A stretch of 64,000 nucleotides of DNA. Origin: Sipunculus nudus. Taxonomy: Eukaryota > Annelida > Sipuncula > Golfingiida > Sipunculidae. Shown in pieces: positions 32,789 through 45,110 of this stretch (the stretch's first letter is position 1; each line of letters begins with the position of its first letter). The stretch lies in NCBI GenBank assembly GCA_026874595.1, contig CM049312.1:26777956-26841955 (forward strand), read 5' to 3'. The translations under genes were made by a program, and so were the position numbers. The notes under the pieces were generated by a model. It searched no databases and was not told the origin of the DNA. It saw nothing but the letters and a program-made list of their open reading frames with translations.

Positions 32789-32892
32789 CGTCGTCTGTCT
32801 AATGAACGGATGCTCGATGTGAGGACCAGCCTCTTGGTCTGCTGTAGACCGACCGCCCTTTGTCGCACCGCCTTCGGAGTCCCGCGGCACAT
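32789..32892 (-). CDS. Candidate 5' coding exon (minus strand)
   Basis: On the minus strand the sequence CGGCCGCCATGTGCC gives a near-ideal Kozak start at 32892. The frame runs 34 codons beginning MCRGTPKAVRQRAVGLQQ and reaches CGACG followed by GTAAGATT, a strong 5' splice site, leaving phase 2. The surrounding 32700-32940 stretch is clearly GC-richer than its neighbours. No domain is recognised in so short a piece; it is basic (many R and K). If unspliced, the frame stops one codon later, so it could instead be an upstream ORF. The 5' side is soon bounded by repeat sequence (32950-33015). Confidence 0.4.
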
Positions 32893-32949
32893 GGCGGCCG
32901 AGATCTCGGAGCGGAGTTGAGATTGATGGTGGAACTAAGCATAGAAGTA

Positions 32950-33020
32950 GATGTAATTCAGTAAGGGGCGTAGCGAGAGGGGGCCGCAGGGGGCCATACC
33001 CCCCCCCCCCCTCCTCCGGG
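32950..33020. repeat. Dispersed GCGTAGCGAGAGGGGGCC / C-run repeat scrap
   Basis: GGGCGTAGCGAGAGGGGGCC is followed by a 13-base C run and CTCCTCCGGGTGG. This kind of sequence recurs as the end of dispersed elements in invertebrate genomes. It is too short to classify. Confidence 0.35.
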
Positions 33021-34880
33021 TGGCATCCAATATATCACGTCCTCCCGTAATTTCACACAGTCTTATAACGACTAAATTTTATAAAACACAATCATGTAAC
33101 TCCTGTCACTCATATCCGTAGATTTTGACTTATTTATACATTTCATTAGGTTTGATCCTGCAAATATCATATTTGTAGCACAGCTGACAATAAGTCAGCT
33201 GAGCTATAGCGATAGCCCCTTGTCCTCCATCCGTCTGGCCGGCCCACCGTCGTTTCTCAGGGGAAAAAATTAAAACTGTTGGATCCACTAATCCAAAATT
33301 CAACACACAGTTAGATGTCCTTAAGTTCCTCTACCAAACCCGAAACTGGCTCCCTGTGACTTCTTTCCCTTGTAAAAATTTAAGATCACCTCTGTTTTCC
33401 AGTTAAATCCATTTCTTACACTTGAAGACTGCATCATATTAAAACCACTAACGTTTTGTTTATATTTGGCATATAGATAATCCTCTGTATATACTGCCTA
33501 TGTACATGCAGGAAATTAAGTCAATATTGCATTATTTTTAGAAGTTATGGATCTGAACATAATGTATATCTTGTCAAAACATCAGGAAAAATATTCTCTC
33601 ACTTTACATGGTAACTTTAAAAGCTAGAACCCCTTTTCAAGAATAAAACTTTATTAAATCTAACTTTGAGCGTATACAAGAAATTAGATCAAAATTTTGT
33701 ATTTTTTTTTTGTAATTAGCATAAAAGTAAAATCGATATTTATACTTTGACCATGGCACATTTATTTAGTTTATTGTAAGCACTGATCATATACAAATCA
33801 GTAATTACTCTTTTGAAACTGAAATATGCAAGATATTAGCCAAAACAGTAGCTTTTATTCAAGTTTTCAGACACCAAAATCATGTGCAGGGTGGTTTGCA
33901 GTGAGTGCCGGAGCCCTCACTTAGCCACCTGGTATTTAACATACTTCAGTCCACGCAGCTAGCTCCCTTTGCTCAGCAGAGCAGGAATTCCCGTCCACAC
34001 CCTTCCCCATGTAAAGGATGAATAAATAAGATGAATGTTATAATGTTATATGTTTAATTTATTTTTTCTAGACTTTTGATACCTATTTGAGTTTTTTTAT
34101 TACATGGAGTTACAATGAGAGCACATTGAATTATCACTGATCGTTTTTGCTGTAAAAGTGTGGATGTACATCTTGAGAGGAACTCCTTGCTTCAGTTTGC
34201 TTTCTTTTGTAACATGTGGGAAATTCAGTAATTCAGGATTTAAATTACAGTTGAGATAATATTTAGCATACTGATATTACTTGTCCCTAATCCTACCGAC
34301 AGAATGTATGCCTCGTTTGAAAAGGGATTTTTTTTATCCAATTTTACTTAAAATTTTTTTAAGTTAATAAAATAAAGCATGTACATTAAACTAAACCACC
34401 AATGTACAAACCTTTTTTTTTTTTGGAATAGGGATCTAAGGAATAGTTGTGAACATGCAATTTTTTTTTTGTTTTTATCTTTGAAAAAAAAAAATTCTTT
34501 TAAATTAAGTTGAAGCATTTTATTATTTAAAAAAAATAGTAAAATATATGTGTATGCCTAATTTGACACGACTAAACTAAGTATTAATAATGTGCAGCTT
34601 ATAGTTCTAAATTTGCTTATATTTGCAGATATTTAATATGCAAAAATATATTTATTACATAAATCGTTATTTCTTTCCAAAAATGGACATGCTAAAAAAT
34701 GGGCTTAAAATAAAGGTAAAAATCTTACTTAATTTCCTTGTCTCAACAGAAAGTGAAATAAAGTTATCAGTCCTGTCTATCCACCTAGGTCTGTAAATAT
34801 TTCATATGCAACACATATCTCAAAAACCTATCGTGGTTTTTCCATAGAAGTCATGTCAAAGTATTAGTTTGGCAATCATA
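33021..34880. other. AT-rich stretch, no feature supported
   Basis: Only poly-A/poly-T patches are seen (for example 34412-34421 and 34461-34496). No open frame above 60 codons and no repeat recognised. Confidence 0.5.
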
Positions 34881-35714
34881 TGATGTTACGGAACCTAATA
34901 TCATAGATCACGTATGCGTAATGACCATAAATTTTGTCAAGGAGATAAAAAGTCAGATTCTGTAGCACTAGGCAGCGTGAAATGTCTGGAGGAATGAACA
35001 AAAAAGTCAGTGGTTTTTTTATAACAAATAACTATTATTTATTCTTAAAACAACCCTATCATTAGAATACACTTAATAAATACAATAACACAGTTTAACA
35101 GCAGTATAACAGCAAATCAATACAATCACACAGTTAAAAAAAAAAAAAAAAAGTGCACAGTACCTGGATACCACAACTTTCATAGCGACAAGTCCTTTGA
35201 AATGTATATTCTCACGGAGAATAACAGTCCAATGTAAAGCTCTTGTAACAATCCCGAAAGTAAAATGAAGACCAAATAAGATTCGTCACAAAGCCAGAGG
35301 AAAATATGAAGAAAATCTATAATTGCCGCACTTATCGGAATAGGACCTACAAACTGACATACACGCTTCTGTGTCCATTGGAATATTCTCTCGCCTCTCT
35401 CTCGGCTTTAAAACACAGCCCCCTATTTATAACCTCTCGCCCCAAGCCGAGAATTTTATACCTCTCGAACAATCTAAAGAATCTAACAAAGCACACATGT
35501 TCAAAGAACATACTAGAACAAAGAACGCTGTGTAGCTGGGGTTCAACCAATGTGGATTAAACCGAGCCTGCAACATCCGGCCAGGCGAGGCCGCTACAAC
35601 ACGAGCTACGCGTGGCACACAAACAAAATGCCAACAACACATGGAACATCCGTGTGCACAACAAATCAATCATCTGTAGGACCGCCGCACACAATAAAAA
35701 GGGCACCTGTAACA
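34881..35714 (-). mobile_element. Solo LTR, same family as 21164-22021
   Basis: Plus-strand ends TGATGTTACGG and CACCTGTAACA. Very similar to the 21-kb copy throughout, including TCTAACAAAGCACAC and CACGAGCTACGCGTGGC. The flanks TCATA and ATATT do not match, so no target duplication survives. A 16-base A run at about 35134 replaces AAATAAACAA-type sequence. Confidence 0.85.
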
Positions 35715-35934
35715 ATATTTAGTACTTGATTATTACCAAATAGCAGGATCGTTTTCTCTTAGATTTGCACTTAGTAAAACATATAAAAACAATAACAACA
35801 TAAATAAGTATATGAAATTTTACAAAATTCAGCTGAGCGTCGTGGCCTATGGGTCCCATTTTTATTGATTCATCTTGCATAACTGATATTTCTAATTGGA
35901 ATTAAGATTAGTATGCTGTTTGGAATTATTATGA

Positions 35935-35935
<1 letters not shown>

Positions 35936-35997
<62 letters not shown>
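35936..35997. repeat. (AT)n microsatellite
   Basis: About 31 repeats. Confidence 0.97.
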
Positions 35998-35999
<2 letters not shown>

Positions 36000-36277
36000 C
36001 ATACATTGCCTTTGCCAAATATTTCGGCCCACTCCATTCCTTCAATCCTCGATACGCCCCTGAATTTCATGTTAGATGTTACCTCCCAAAAGAAAACGTT
36101 TTCCTTTTATACCTTTGTACGCGTCAAATAGATTTCTATTAACTTGGAAATTAGAACCATTGAAGCCTCTCAAATATATTCAATCGCCCCTCTTTTTTTA
36201 GCTGTTCGAATTTTCTTTGATGTTCAAACACTAGTATACGTTATTTGTGTTCTATTTATCAGTTAACAATCATGATT

Positions 36278-36430
36278 ATGGTGGAACCCCGCCTTGCGAC
36301 CACTCCACAATTGCGAACAACCCTTTTCTTGGTCCCAAATATATTGTAGTATTATTTCATGAATAAATTAATTGACCACCTCTTAACTCAGAATAACGGG
36401 AACTTCCCTGCCTCCTGTATTAGGGTTCCT
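36278..36430 (+). mobile_element. pogo/Tigger-like terminal fragment
   Basis: GGTGGAACCCCGCCTTGCGACC followed by CCTTTTCTTGGTCCC resembles the inverted terminus and adjacent sequence of pogo/Tigger elements (compare CAGTAGAACGCCTG...ACGGTC at 46193). The initial CAG has mutated. The opposite end was not found. Confidence 0.35.
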
Positions 36431-36698
36431 GTGTCCCGCAAATAGGACCATGCAAAAATAAATCAGAGAGGGCAAACCGCCACGGTGCTCCGGGTATTAG
36501 GGCTAATCTTATACCAACAGTACGACCGCACAGTACTGGAATAAGATTTGTCCCAAGTAAACGGCCTCATAAATGAGTTGTATAAAGTTAATTTACGTCT
36601 TCAGTTCATATCGAAAGATATCTATAGTCTTATATAAGCTAGTACTTTTACATAGTCTATTCTCTATAATCACATAACTGTTATATACAAAGGACATG

Positions 36699-36699
<1 letters not shown>

Positions 36700-36732
<33 letters not shown>
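36700..36732. repeat. (AT)n microsatellite
   Basis: About 16 repeats. Confidence 0.95.
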
Positions 36733-36736
<4 letters not shown>

Positions 36737-36891
36737 AGACAATAAGAACCATATAATATTACAGAATTGTGACACATATTATACAATATTAATGATTATT
36801 TTATTTTATAAGTTTAGGCTTTTAAAAAAAACCGCGGGCATTAATTTTTTTTCTCAGAAAACCATATCATTTTAGATATCTAAAATCATAT

Positions 36892-36911
36892 ATATCATAT
36901 ATATATATATA

Positions 36912-36960
<49 letters not shown>
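36892..36960. repeat. (AT)n microsatellite with TTTTA interruption
   Basis: About 33 repeats, interrupted once. Confidence 0.95.
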
Positions 36961-36963
<3 letters not shown>

Positions 36964-37451
36964 CCATTAACACACAAAATATTGCGCATGCTGAACTTCT
37001 TCAGGCAGTCACACATTCATATCATTTACCTCACCCTGAATCATAAACTTGACTTCTAGGGGATAAAAGCACGGCCATATTTATAACCAAAACGTGAACA
37101 AACGTGACATGAACAGGCATATCACGTTATACAGATGCACAGACAGAGCGTTGCGGGAAAAGTACTCATAATACCGAGCTTGCGTGTATCCTCCCGGCGA
37201 TCGATAGTACGACAAGTATTTTCGGCTGTTTCCTGTGCCGCGCTGTGTTATAGCGCATTTTAATACCTCAAGAGGTTTTTCCAATAATAATCATTTCCCC
37301 CTGGTACTATTTTCCTTTCAGGAAATGCGCCAGTCTGAAAATTCTATCTGGAAATCGACGCCAAACGCCTCGTGACTTATTGTGTAATCCCTACTGTCAT
37401 TGACGTCACTGGGCCGAAACTCAGGAGAATATAGTTCTTTTAATCAAACCA

Positions 37452-37458
<7 letters not shown>

Positions 37459-37509
<51 letters not shown>
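37459..37509. repeat. (AT)n microsatellite
   Basis: About 25 repeats. Confidence 0.97.
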
Positions 37510-37513
<4 letters not shown>

Positions 37514-37602
37514 TTTCTATACGATAGTTATGTAGAGATGATAATAGGTAAAAAGGGGTGAGTGTTGAAACGTTACTGTTTTTATTTCTGACACTTAAGT
37601 TC

Positions 37603-37605
<3 letters not shown>

Positions 37606-37663
<58 letters not shown>
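37606..37663. repeat. (AT)n microsatellite
   Basis: About 29 repeats. With the three preceding arrays it makes four (AT)n tracts within 1 kb. Confidence 0.97.
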
Positions 37664-37665
<2 letters not shown>

Positions 37666-38800
37666 CCTGCGAGGGCGACTGTACTTCATTTCCATAAATA
37701 AAGTTGAATAAAGCTGTCAGCAGGTTTGTATTAAATTCTGAATATCTGTCTGCTTGTATGTCTATATAGGTGTGTCAGATGTCAGCATTAATCTATATAC
37801 ATGATTAAGTATTTATTTATGTATCGATAATGATATCCGTAAAACCGTTTATCCGTAATTTAAACTTTGACCGTTTATCTGAAAATTTTACAAATGAAAA
37901 TTTGGCCATCTGAAAATAATATATATGGCATCGGAAGAGCAGACCGTCACACGTGTATTTACGCCCGGTCCCGACTAATTAATGTATGCTTCACCGGTTG
38001 AGAGTTACAGTTGTGACAACGTCTAATAGACCAGATGCTGCACACGCAGACAGCCCTTCGCTGGGACTGGTACTCATTTATGCAGTTGTAGGTTAGAAAA
38101 CGACCACCGCTTAGGTTATCTTTTGTCGTTCCTTGTCGGGTTCTTCATACCAGTAAACTGCTGATTTAATAGGACTCTGATACGCTCGAACTTGTACTCA
38201 TCTGAGCAGTTTAACATTGCAAGCAAATCTGTTTTCTGTATCTGCTTTATTATGACAAGCACGTTCATTCACAATTAAGCATATATCTACCACCACGAAA
38301 ACACCGATCGCAGCACTCGAGTGGCATGTCAGATGAAGTGGGGGTCCCGCAATCTCAAGCGACATGTCCTGTCACTGGAAGACGAACGCTTTATTTCCCA
38401 AGCATCATTTAGACACTTGACCGAATCGCAGTTTGCCTGAGAGTTCAATGTTGGCAGCTATAAACCATAAGTGACAGCAAGAACAATCGTCACAAGCTAA
38501 GGGACATCAAGGGCCTCATGTAGGACACGTAGGTTTCCAAGAAACAAAAGATGACGCGCACGGCGTCTGATGACAAGTTTGTTTAGCTGTTCGCACATAA
38601 GGGGTGGTACAGAGTCAGTTAAACTGTCATGGCGGATATCAAAACGTTCGGCGAGGGAATAACTGGTTCATATACATCAATGACAAATAAAAAATAATTG
38701 AAAATATATTATTGATAATAACTTGAATGAACGTTTGATTTATCACATGTAAATATAGTAGTAATATTGGGCTGACGACATCGAAGCCTCGATGTTATTT
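37664..38800. other. Unassigned stretch of more balanced composition
   Basis: GC content is higher than in neighbouring DNA, but no frame above 60 codons is open. Around 37840-37915 the motif CCGTTTATCCGTAATTT...GACCGTTTATCTG resembles the pogo-like end at 38808, so part of this stretch may be element interior. Confidence 0.3.
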
Positions 38801-38807
38801 TACACAT

Positions 38808-38883
38808 GACCGTTCATCCGAACATTCGTTTATCCGAACAGAACCCTTGTCCCCTGTGATGTTCGTGAACGGCACTCCACTGT
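38808..38883. mobile_element. pogo/Tigger-like right terminus
   Basis: GACCGTTCATCCGAACATTCG, TTATCCGAACAGAACC and finally GGCACTCCACTG followed by TATATA. The inverse begins CAGTGGAGTGCCG, which is Tigger/pogo-style, with TA as target. A (TGTA)n-like degenerate tract follows to 38965. The left end was not located. Confidence 0.45.
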
Positions 38884-38965
38884 ATATATGAATGGTATGC
38901 ATATATAAATGTATGTATTAACGGGTGTATGTATATATGTATATATCTATGCATGTACGCATGGA

Positions 38966-40496
38966 TGTATGTGAGACATGTTTGATGGCATTGAGTTAAG
39001 GATATGAGCATCAAGTCAGGGAATTATTTTAGTTCTCGTGATGTTGATGAATGTAGCGTATAGAAAACTACTCGGAGGAAAGACCACATGTTATAAGCCA
39101 TCGGGTGCATTTTCTAAAATCTCTTTTGTCTGTTAGAGTACCTCTTCATCAACATTCGCGGGTATTTCAGAAACCCTCTAGTGTTCTTGCATGTCAAATA
39201 AACATATAGCAACACAGCCTTGGCGTCCGTTGGTACAAAAGGGATATTCTAATTGATTCAGTACCCACTAAAGAGGAACCTCGGCCTAAGCTTTAACCGC
39301 TGGCACGCTGTCTTAAAAGAGGTACAGTTATATGGTCTAATTCACCATGTTAAGGATGACACCCGTGGGGCATGAGTTCCTCTTTCTTATCCATTTAGCT
39401 GTCTGCTGTTGGAACACGAGTTGATGATCAGTCGAGCTGTATAGTCCGGGGAAAGCTGCAAGCTGTCAGGCGAAGTCTGACAGGTTACAGTCGCTGTCAT
39501 GCCCGTTAATAAGGTGCCATAAACAACACAGCCTCAAAATAATGTCCAAACCACCTGGAGCCAGCGATATGCTGCAATACCTTGAACTCTTAACAAAAAT
39601 ATCCGTGGACATAGAAAAGAATAATAACGAAAGAATTTACGAGTTAATATTTTGAAATTTTATGTAGGAAATGTATGACTTTTAGCCGTTCCGGTTCATC
39701 AGTTCGATGGTTGCATCACTCGAAGCTCGGGACGAGGGCGGTCTGTCATAAGAGCGAATGACTTTCGAAAAAGATGGGATTTACGAATCGAATTGGACAT
39801 CTCCTGTTTAGACGTCTCTTTCTTAGTTATGATTGTAAAGCTTTTGCAAAAGGATGGATGAAAATTACGGCAGGTGGCTTAGCGTCAGATTTTGGCCATA
39901 TCGTTACAGACCGGATAAAAGCACCAAAGTTTGTATATGAGTAGAATTCACCAAAACGGATGATTTCAGAGCGGGTGCCCTCATGGAGTACCCATGAGAT
40001 AAGTTTCAGAGCATGAAAACCATCTGCGCCTTGCGTATCACAGCACTCTCTTTCCGTTCAAGATCAACCTAACGTTCATATTTTTATCTGTTCTTATTAT
40101 TCATATGATTTTAGAGGGGGTCCTCAGGTGAAGTACATAATAGTTTCGTGTTAGCGCCTAAATCCTATTTAGCCCTTGCTCACCGAAATAACAAAATTTT
40201 GCAGAAAAAATATGAAGAAATAACAACATAATAAAACATAAATATCAAAATTAAGCATAAAAATATGGAGAGTCAGGGAAAGGAAAAATCACTTCAGATC
40301 CGCTTTATCTGGATAGAATATTGCAAAAGATATAATATATACTAAATTACAGACAAAGAAAAATATACGTTCCAGTTTAATATGTACTTGTACAATAAAT
40401 CTTGTATTTATATTATGTAGCAAACTATCTTGTTTGTATAGTGGTTGTCTACTGTGGCTTATAAATATAGTGTTACTTGAGTATTCATTATTTCAT
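38966..40496. other. Unassigned stretch, no gene supported
   Basis: No open frame above 60 codons, no recognised repeat. A TTCAG/ATG-rich mosaic of ordinary composition. Confidence 0.4.
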
Positions 40497-40943
40497 CCAT
40501 GTCCTGTAGAATATTAGCCTACATTTCTGTTTTCTATATTATATGCATGCCTGCGGTTAAATCAATTTCACAAGCCATTCTGTTTCCCGTTTGAGAGTAC
40601 AAATATCTTTATGAAATGATTTAATCGCAAACTAGATGTATATAAATAAACGAAAGCTTGATAATATATGTCAGAATAACAAAATCGACCAATTATATTC
40701 CAAATCCAATATATGTGTTGTCTGTATCTCAAAACACTCTCTGAATTTCACCCAAAAGGTTCTTATAGGTTTATGAAGCCATCATTGACAAACAACTCTA
40801 AACAACAGAAGGTGTAGGTAAACTAAAGGCAAAGCCCATGCACTTTTCCTGATAGATATATCGTGTTTGCTTACACAGAACCTACACTAAAATGGTTTTC
40901 TCAGCATCATAATACAACTTTAGCATATTCATATTCACTTACA
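40497..40943 (+). repeat. Donor-like paralog (D1) of the insertion at 46599-47040
   Basis: About 445 bp from CCATGTCCTGTAGAATATTAG to TTCATATTCACTTACA recurs at 46597-47042 with about 96% identity. Neither copy shows terminal inverted repeats or an open frame. D1 continues into different flanking sequence on both sides, so the shared segment has sharp borders. Confidence 0.85.
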
Positions 40944-41991
40944 TAACCTAAATCATAAACAATTAAAGTTAACTCAGTCGAGCATTTCCTCTTAGGTCCT
41001 AACAATTTAGAATGTAGAACTTAGTCAAAACAACGCAGATCGATAATATTACTGACATTTATTTGTATAGAGACATATTTATTCTAACCGAATAAAACAC
41101 CCAGCTGATCTTCATAAGTCCTCATTAAATTAATTTGTACTCAAAAGATATCCATAGTCTTAGAGTGCATAGATTTAAACAAAACCACCATCCACATTTG
41201 TCATTTCAGTAAAATAGTATTTAGGATAAGTGTAAACAAATGCTGCATTATGTTACATTCTGCGGTTTTTCTCACTTGCCCGTATATCATTTATCGTAAC
41301 TGAGATGCATTAATGCACAGTCCCTCAATTATCAAATAGGCAGCTAAACCAAATTGTTTCAATAACCTGTGTTCTTTGTAACTACTTATTCTGACACAGC
41401 ATTTAAACAGAAGGTCTTGCTGGATTAGACGACGAGGGTAGGATATGATACACATTAAATTCCTAATCAAAATGCGCGGCCGTCAAAATTGGGGCCTACT
41501 ATCTATACATTAAAAATAATGGTCCAGTCTATGCAGACTGCGAATATACACTCCAATCATACACTGAGCTGTCAAGATCGCACCTATATACTAGTATGGT
41601 TTTTATCATCCAAACAATTATGGAGTATTGATTTATATTTAAATATTTACTAGTTAATTTTAGACATTTAAAATGTTTATAACATTCCATGCTGTAAACG
41701 TGTGAAATTTTACGTAAAATCCTGAAATTTAGACTCGGGCCTGCTGAAAGAACCAGAAACCGAGGTCGGGTGGGCACCCCCTCCAGAATGATCAGGATTG
41801 ACCAGTAGATACTTCATACCAAATTTGGTGCTTTTATCCGGCGTGTAACGATAATTCCGTTAAGCCCCCTGACTATCCGGTACATCTGGCCTAACAACTA
41901 AAAAAAGGCCCAATTAGTCCAAAATCAATATCTGCTTAGTCGTGTAGCTATCTGCAGGGGCAATGACCTCATTCTATGTTATTCTTGGTTT

Positions 41992-42046
<55 letters not shown>
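41992..42046. repeat. (AT)n array, left of the 42-kb LTR
   Basis: About 27 repeats with one TTTA interruption, directly abutting TGTTACGG. Confidence 0.95.
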
Positions 42047-42050
<4 letters not shown>

Positions 42051-42759
42051 ACGGAACCTAATATAAACAGATCACGTATACGTGATGAACAAACATTTTG
42101 TAATGGAGATAAAAAAACCCTAACATTACAATACACTAAATCAAAACAATTGAACAGTAAAACATCGGTTTAACAACAAATCAATACAATCACACAGTAA
42201 TATACACAATGTGCACAGTACCTGGATACCACCACCGTCACAACGATAAGTTCTTTAAATGTATACTCTCGGTGAATGACAGTCCAGTGTAATGCTCTTG
42301 TAACAATCCAGAAAGTAAACGGAAGTCTAAATGCACAAAATCCAGGAGAAACTCCTAAGAAAATCTATAATTGCCGCACTCGTCGGATAAGGTCCCAGAA
42401 ACTGACACACGCTTCTGCGTCTGCTAGAAATATTCTATGCTGCTCTTCCTCAGCTCCAAAACAGAGCCCCTTTGTACACTCCTCACCCCAGCCGAGAATT
42501 TTTCACTTCTCAAAAAGGTCTAAAAGATCTTACACAACACAGTAAACACGCGCTACAGGAATCATCTAGAAGAACATCGCTGTGTGTGTATCCACATACA
42601 AGGGTTCACACGTGACTCACGACCAGGCGAGAACGCCCAAGGCTAGCATGACAACGAGAGCCCAACCAGTACGGATTAAACTGCGAATGTAACAAATGGC
42701 CCGACGAGGGTGTCACAACACGAGTTACGCCCGCGTCACACAATACAAAGAGCACCTGT

Positions 42760-42763
<4 letters not shown>
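42047..42763 (-). mobile_element. Solo LTR inserted in an (AT)n array
   Basis: Ends TGTTACGG and CACCTGTAACA, 717 bp, with (AT)n directly on both sides (41992-42046 and 42764-42808). The target duplication cannot be separated from the array (ATAT on both sides). Internal deletions make it shorter than the 834-858 bp copies. The array may have been the target, or it may have grown later on both sides. Confidence 0.85.

Positions 42764-42808
<45 letters not shown>
42764..42808. repeat. (AT)n array, right of the 42-kb LTR
   Basis: About 22 repeats directly following GTAACA. With the left array it probably was one tract before the LTR inserted. Confidence 0.95.
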
Positions 42809-42812
<4 letters not shown>

Positions 42813-44472
42813 CAATTTGAGTTTGCTGGGTTACAACCTGCTAACAGATTTGATCACTTGTCATATTTTCGAGTACAAAATATTGTGGATGGCGCACAAA
42901 GCCTGAACAGTTTATGTTATGGGCGGCCGATAATGTTGTAGAAAGGTGCGGCTTTCATTGATATTTTCAAACTCTGTTATAGATATTCTTAATAATCGTA
43001 CCTATTGTTCGGTCGTAGGCATTGGGGATGGGGAGGGAGTTTTCGAGCCGAAACAACCTATTTTTCCGGCGACACTGACCCCGACCCTGATCCTGAACTT
43101 CAATATTCTGACTCAAGTATAAGTGAAAGCAATGATTTGCAAATCATTTCAATACGGTTTTGTATGTCAGATTTGTATTTATTGTCTTTACATACAACAT
43201 TACCTGATCGACCTGTGGTATCTTGGTCTATTTATAAATAGCAGGAAGCCTGTCACCTGGAGCTTCTAAAACGAGGTCGTATTCCTGCCCTGAAAAGCCT
43301 AACGAACTCATTGTGACAGACAAGATTGCCCACTTGATCGTGACTGTCTAGTGGTATTTTAGCTTTAGGTTATATTCACTTAGGCATGTCCTATTTTCAA
43401 AAGAACATTCTTTGATGTCAGGAGACGTATCTATTTTAGGGAACTTAAATAATCCAGTGGTCTTCACCAGCTGGCAGTTTTATTGATCTGGGTTTAGATT
43501 CGCAGACTTTTACAGAGGAGTATTTCCAGCTGTCTTCCCAACCCTTTTAGTTCTAACGACATATAAATTCTAGTCACAGCTGACACAACTACAGATGCAT
43601 TCTTTGAAAGAGCACATTGCAAGAGTAAAGTAAGAGATTCATAAAGCCGCAATATCATTTAATATGTGCCGAATATATTTGATTCTCATTCTATATTTGT
43701 CGCTGAACAATGTTTTCTTAGTTTTGTGACTATTTCTATAAAAAAATCATGATGAATCCGTTATTAAACTCTTGCGCTACCTGCCGTTAATCGTGCAACA
43801 AGTTTTAATATGAGAGAAGAAATTTCATTAGAACCCCACGAAGGATGATGGTCGTGTATTAACTCCCTTCTCTGTTTTAGACCAAACCCTGGTCACATTC
43901 TTAAACTCATTATCAAAGCGAGACAGGGTACTAGTCATAGAAAGACTTTAGACATTATATCATGAAGGGGTTAACAGTGGGTTGTTATTCTGTATGCTCA
44001 GCAGGTAATTTTTGTGAAACATCGCCACACAAATGCAGATTCTAAAAGAACGAAAAACCCGAGTTAAGTGGTAGGAGGGTGAAATCCGTTACATCAAACG
44101 ATAAACATCAAAACCACCATGTAACTGCACCGTTTCGGGCTTCTGATATATTCTTATAGTATGGTAATGACAAGAACGATATTGTTAGGCTTAAAGAGGA
44201 TGTAAATATTTTCGCAATTCTTAACAACGCTTCATCGCCTTCTGGTTCGCTGTCATTAAACATAAACCGTGCAAGCATATTCCCACCTGTGTATAGGAGT
44301 AGGTATTTTTTATCAAAGTAATATCAGCAATATAAAACTTATTCAGAGTATACATTTTGCATATATAAAATAACGAATCACTCAGATTGTTACGCTCTTT
44401 ACACAGCGCTTTACCTATAGGCCTACTACCTATATCTAAGCGCTGTTTGTTATGACCTCTTGTCCTGAATTG
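42809..44472. other. Unassigned stretch
   Basis: A 78-codon frame at 43005-43241 includes an acidic patch (DPDPDPELQ) from the imperfect CCTGATCCTGAAC repeat. The start of this segment loosely resembles R1 copies (G-rich run, then CCGACCCTGATCCT). No gene is supported. Confidence 0.35.
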
Positions 44473-45110
44473 CTACACCAGAGGGGAGCACTGTATCTTT
44501 GTCCAATCAGATGAGATTTGTGCTGGAAGACGCAGCTAAGCGAGGAATACACAGAGCCAATGTTGTTCATTTCGTTTTGAGTGACAGCTCATCGCCCCGA
44601 TAACCGTCTGAACAGGCCACAGGCTCAGAGAGAATGGCCCCAGAAGTGGTTTGCTTAGGGCCTTGGCCACATAGGATGCCCGGCCAGTGAGCTGTAATTC
44701 AAACGAAACGTAACAACAAAGGCTGCGTGCACACCTCGCTGGCTGGTTTCAGTTCTGCAGACAACAGATACATGGCTACGCTAACACAGTCATAATGTCA
44801 TAATCGAATCGGTCGATGATGCGAGAATGCAGAGGGAGCAATTAAAATTCGACTATAAACTGTCATCAAGCGACGCTTAAAGCGCAGCTATGGGCTGAGC
44901 CAGAATGCCTGTCGAGTGTTTGTTTATTGGGATATGGTTGGCTGCTTGTCACCTCATACGCACGTTTTTGTCAACGGACAACGAGCCGCCATCTGGTGTC
45001 TAAATGTATCATAAACGGTCAAAGCAGGCAGCGTGAAAATCAGTTGCTTCTTTAGAAGCGCAAGATTTCCGCTGCCTCGGGAGCGTTTCAAATTGTTTGA
45101 AAAATAAGGA
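44473..45110 (-). repeat. Conserved sequence Q, inverted paralog of 7650-8705
   Basis: Read on the minus strand, it carries the four blocks of P in order, with the strongest similarity at 44985-45100 (GCTCCCGAGGCAGCGGAA, then TTGCGCTTCTAAAGAAGC). The outer edge is TACACCAGAGGGGAGCACTG at 44474. This copy lacks the extra 0.6 kb of P. It contains an inverted pair at 44571-44591/44688-44708. No convincing open frame is seen. Confidence 0.65.
44571..44708. repeat. Imperfect inverted repeat within sequence Q
   Basis: TTCGTTTTGAGTGACAGCTCA (44571-44591, minus one base of excess) pairs with TGAGCTGTAATTCAAACGAA (44688-44707) across about 96 bases. The enclosed sequence has further short GGCC-rich complementarity. 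This could be a small MITE nested in Q or a structured RNA region. Confidence 0.55.

Noticed and set aside
38884-38965. Telomere-like or satellite repeat
   Set aside because: The TATG/TGTA-rich tract is a degenerate tetranucleotide repeat; no TTAGGG units are present.
42276-42545. 89-codon plus-strand frame
   Set aside because: It lies wholly inside a solo LTR, in antisense orientation to it.
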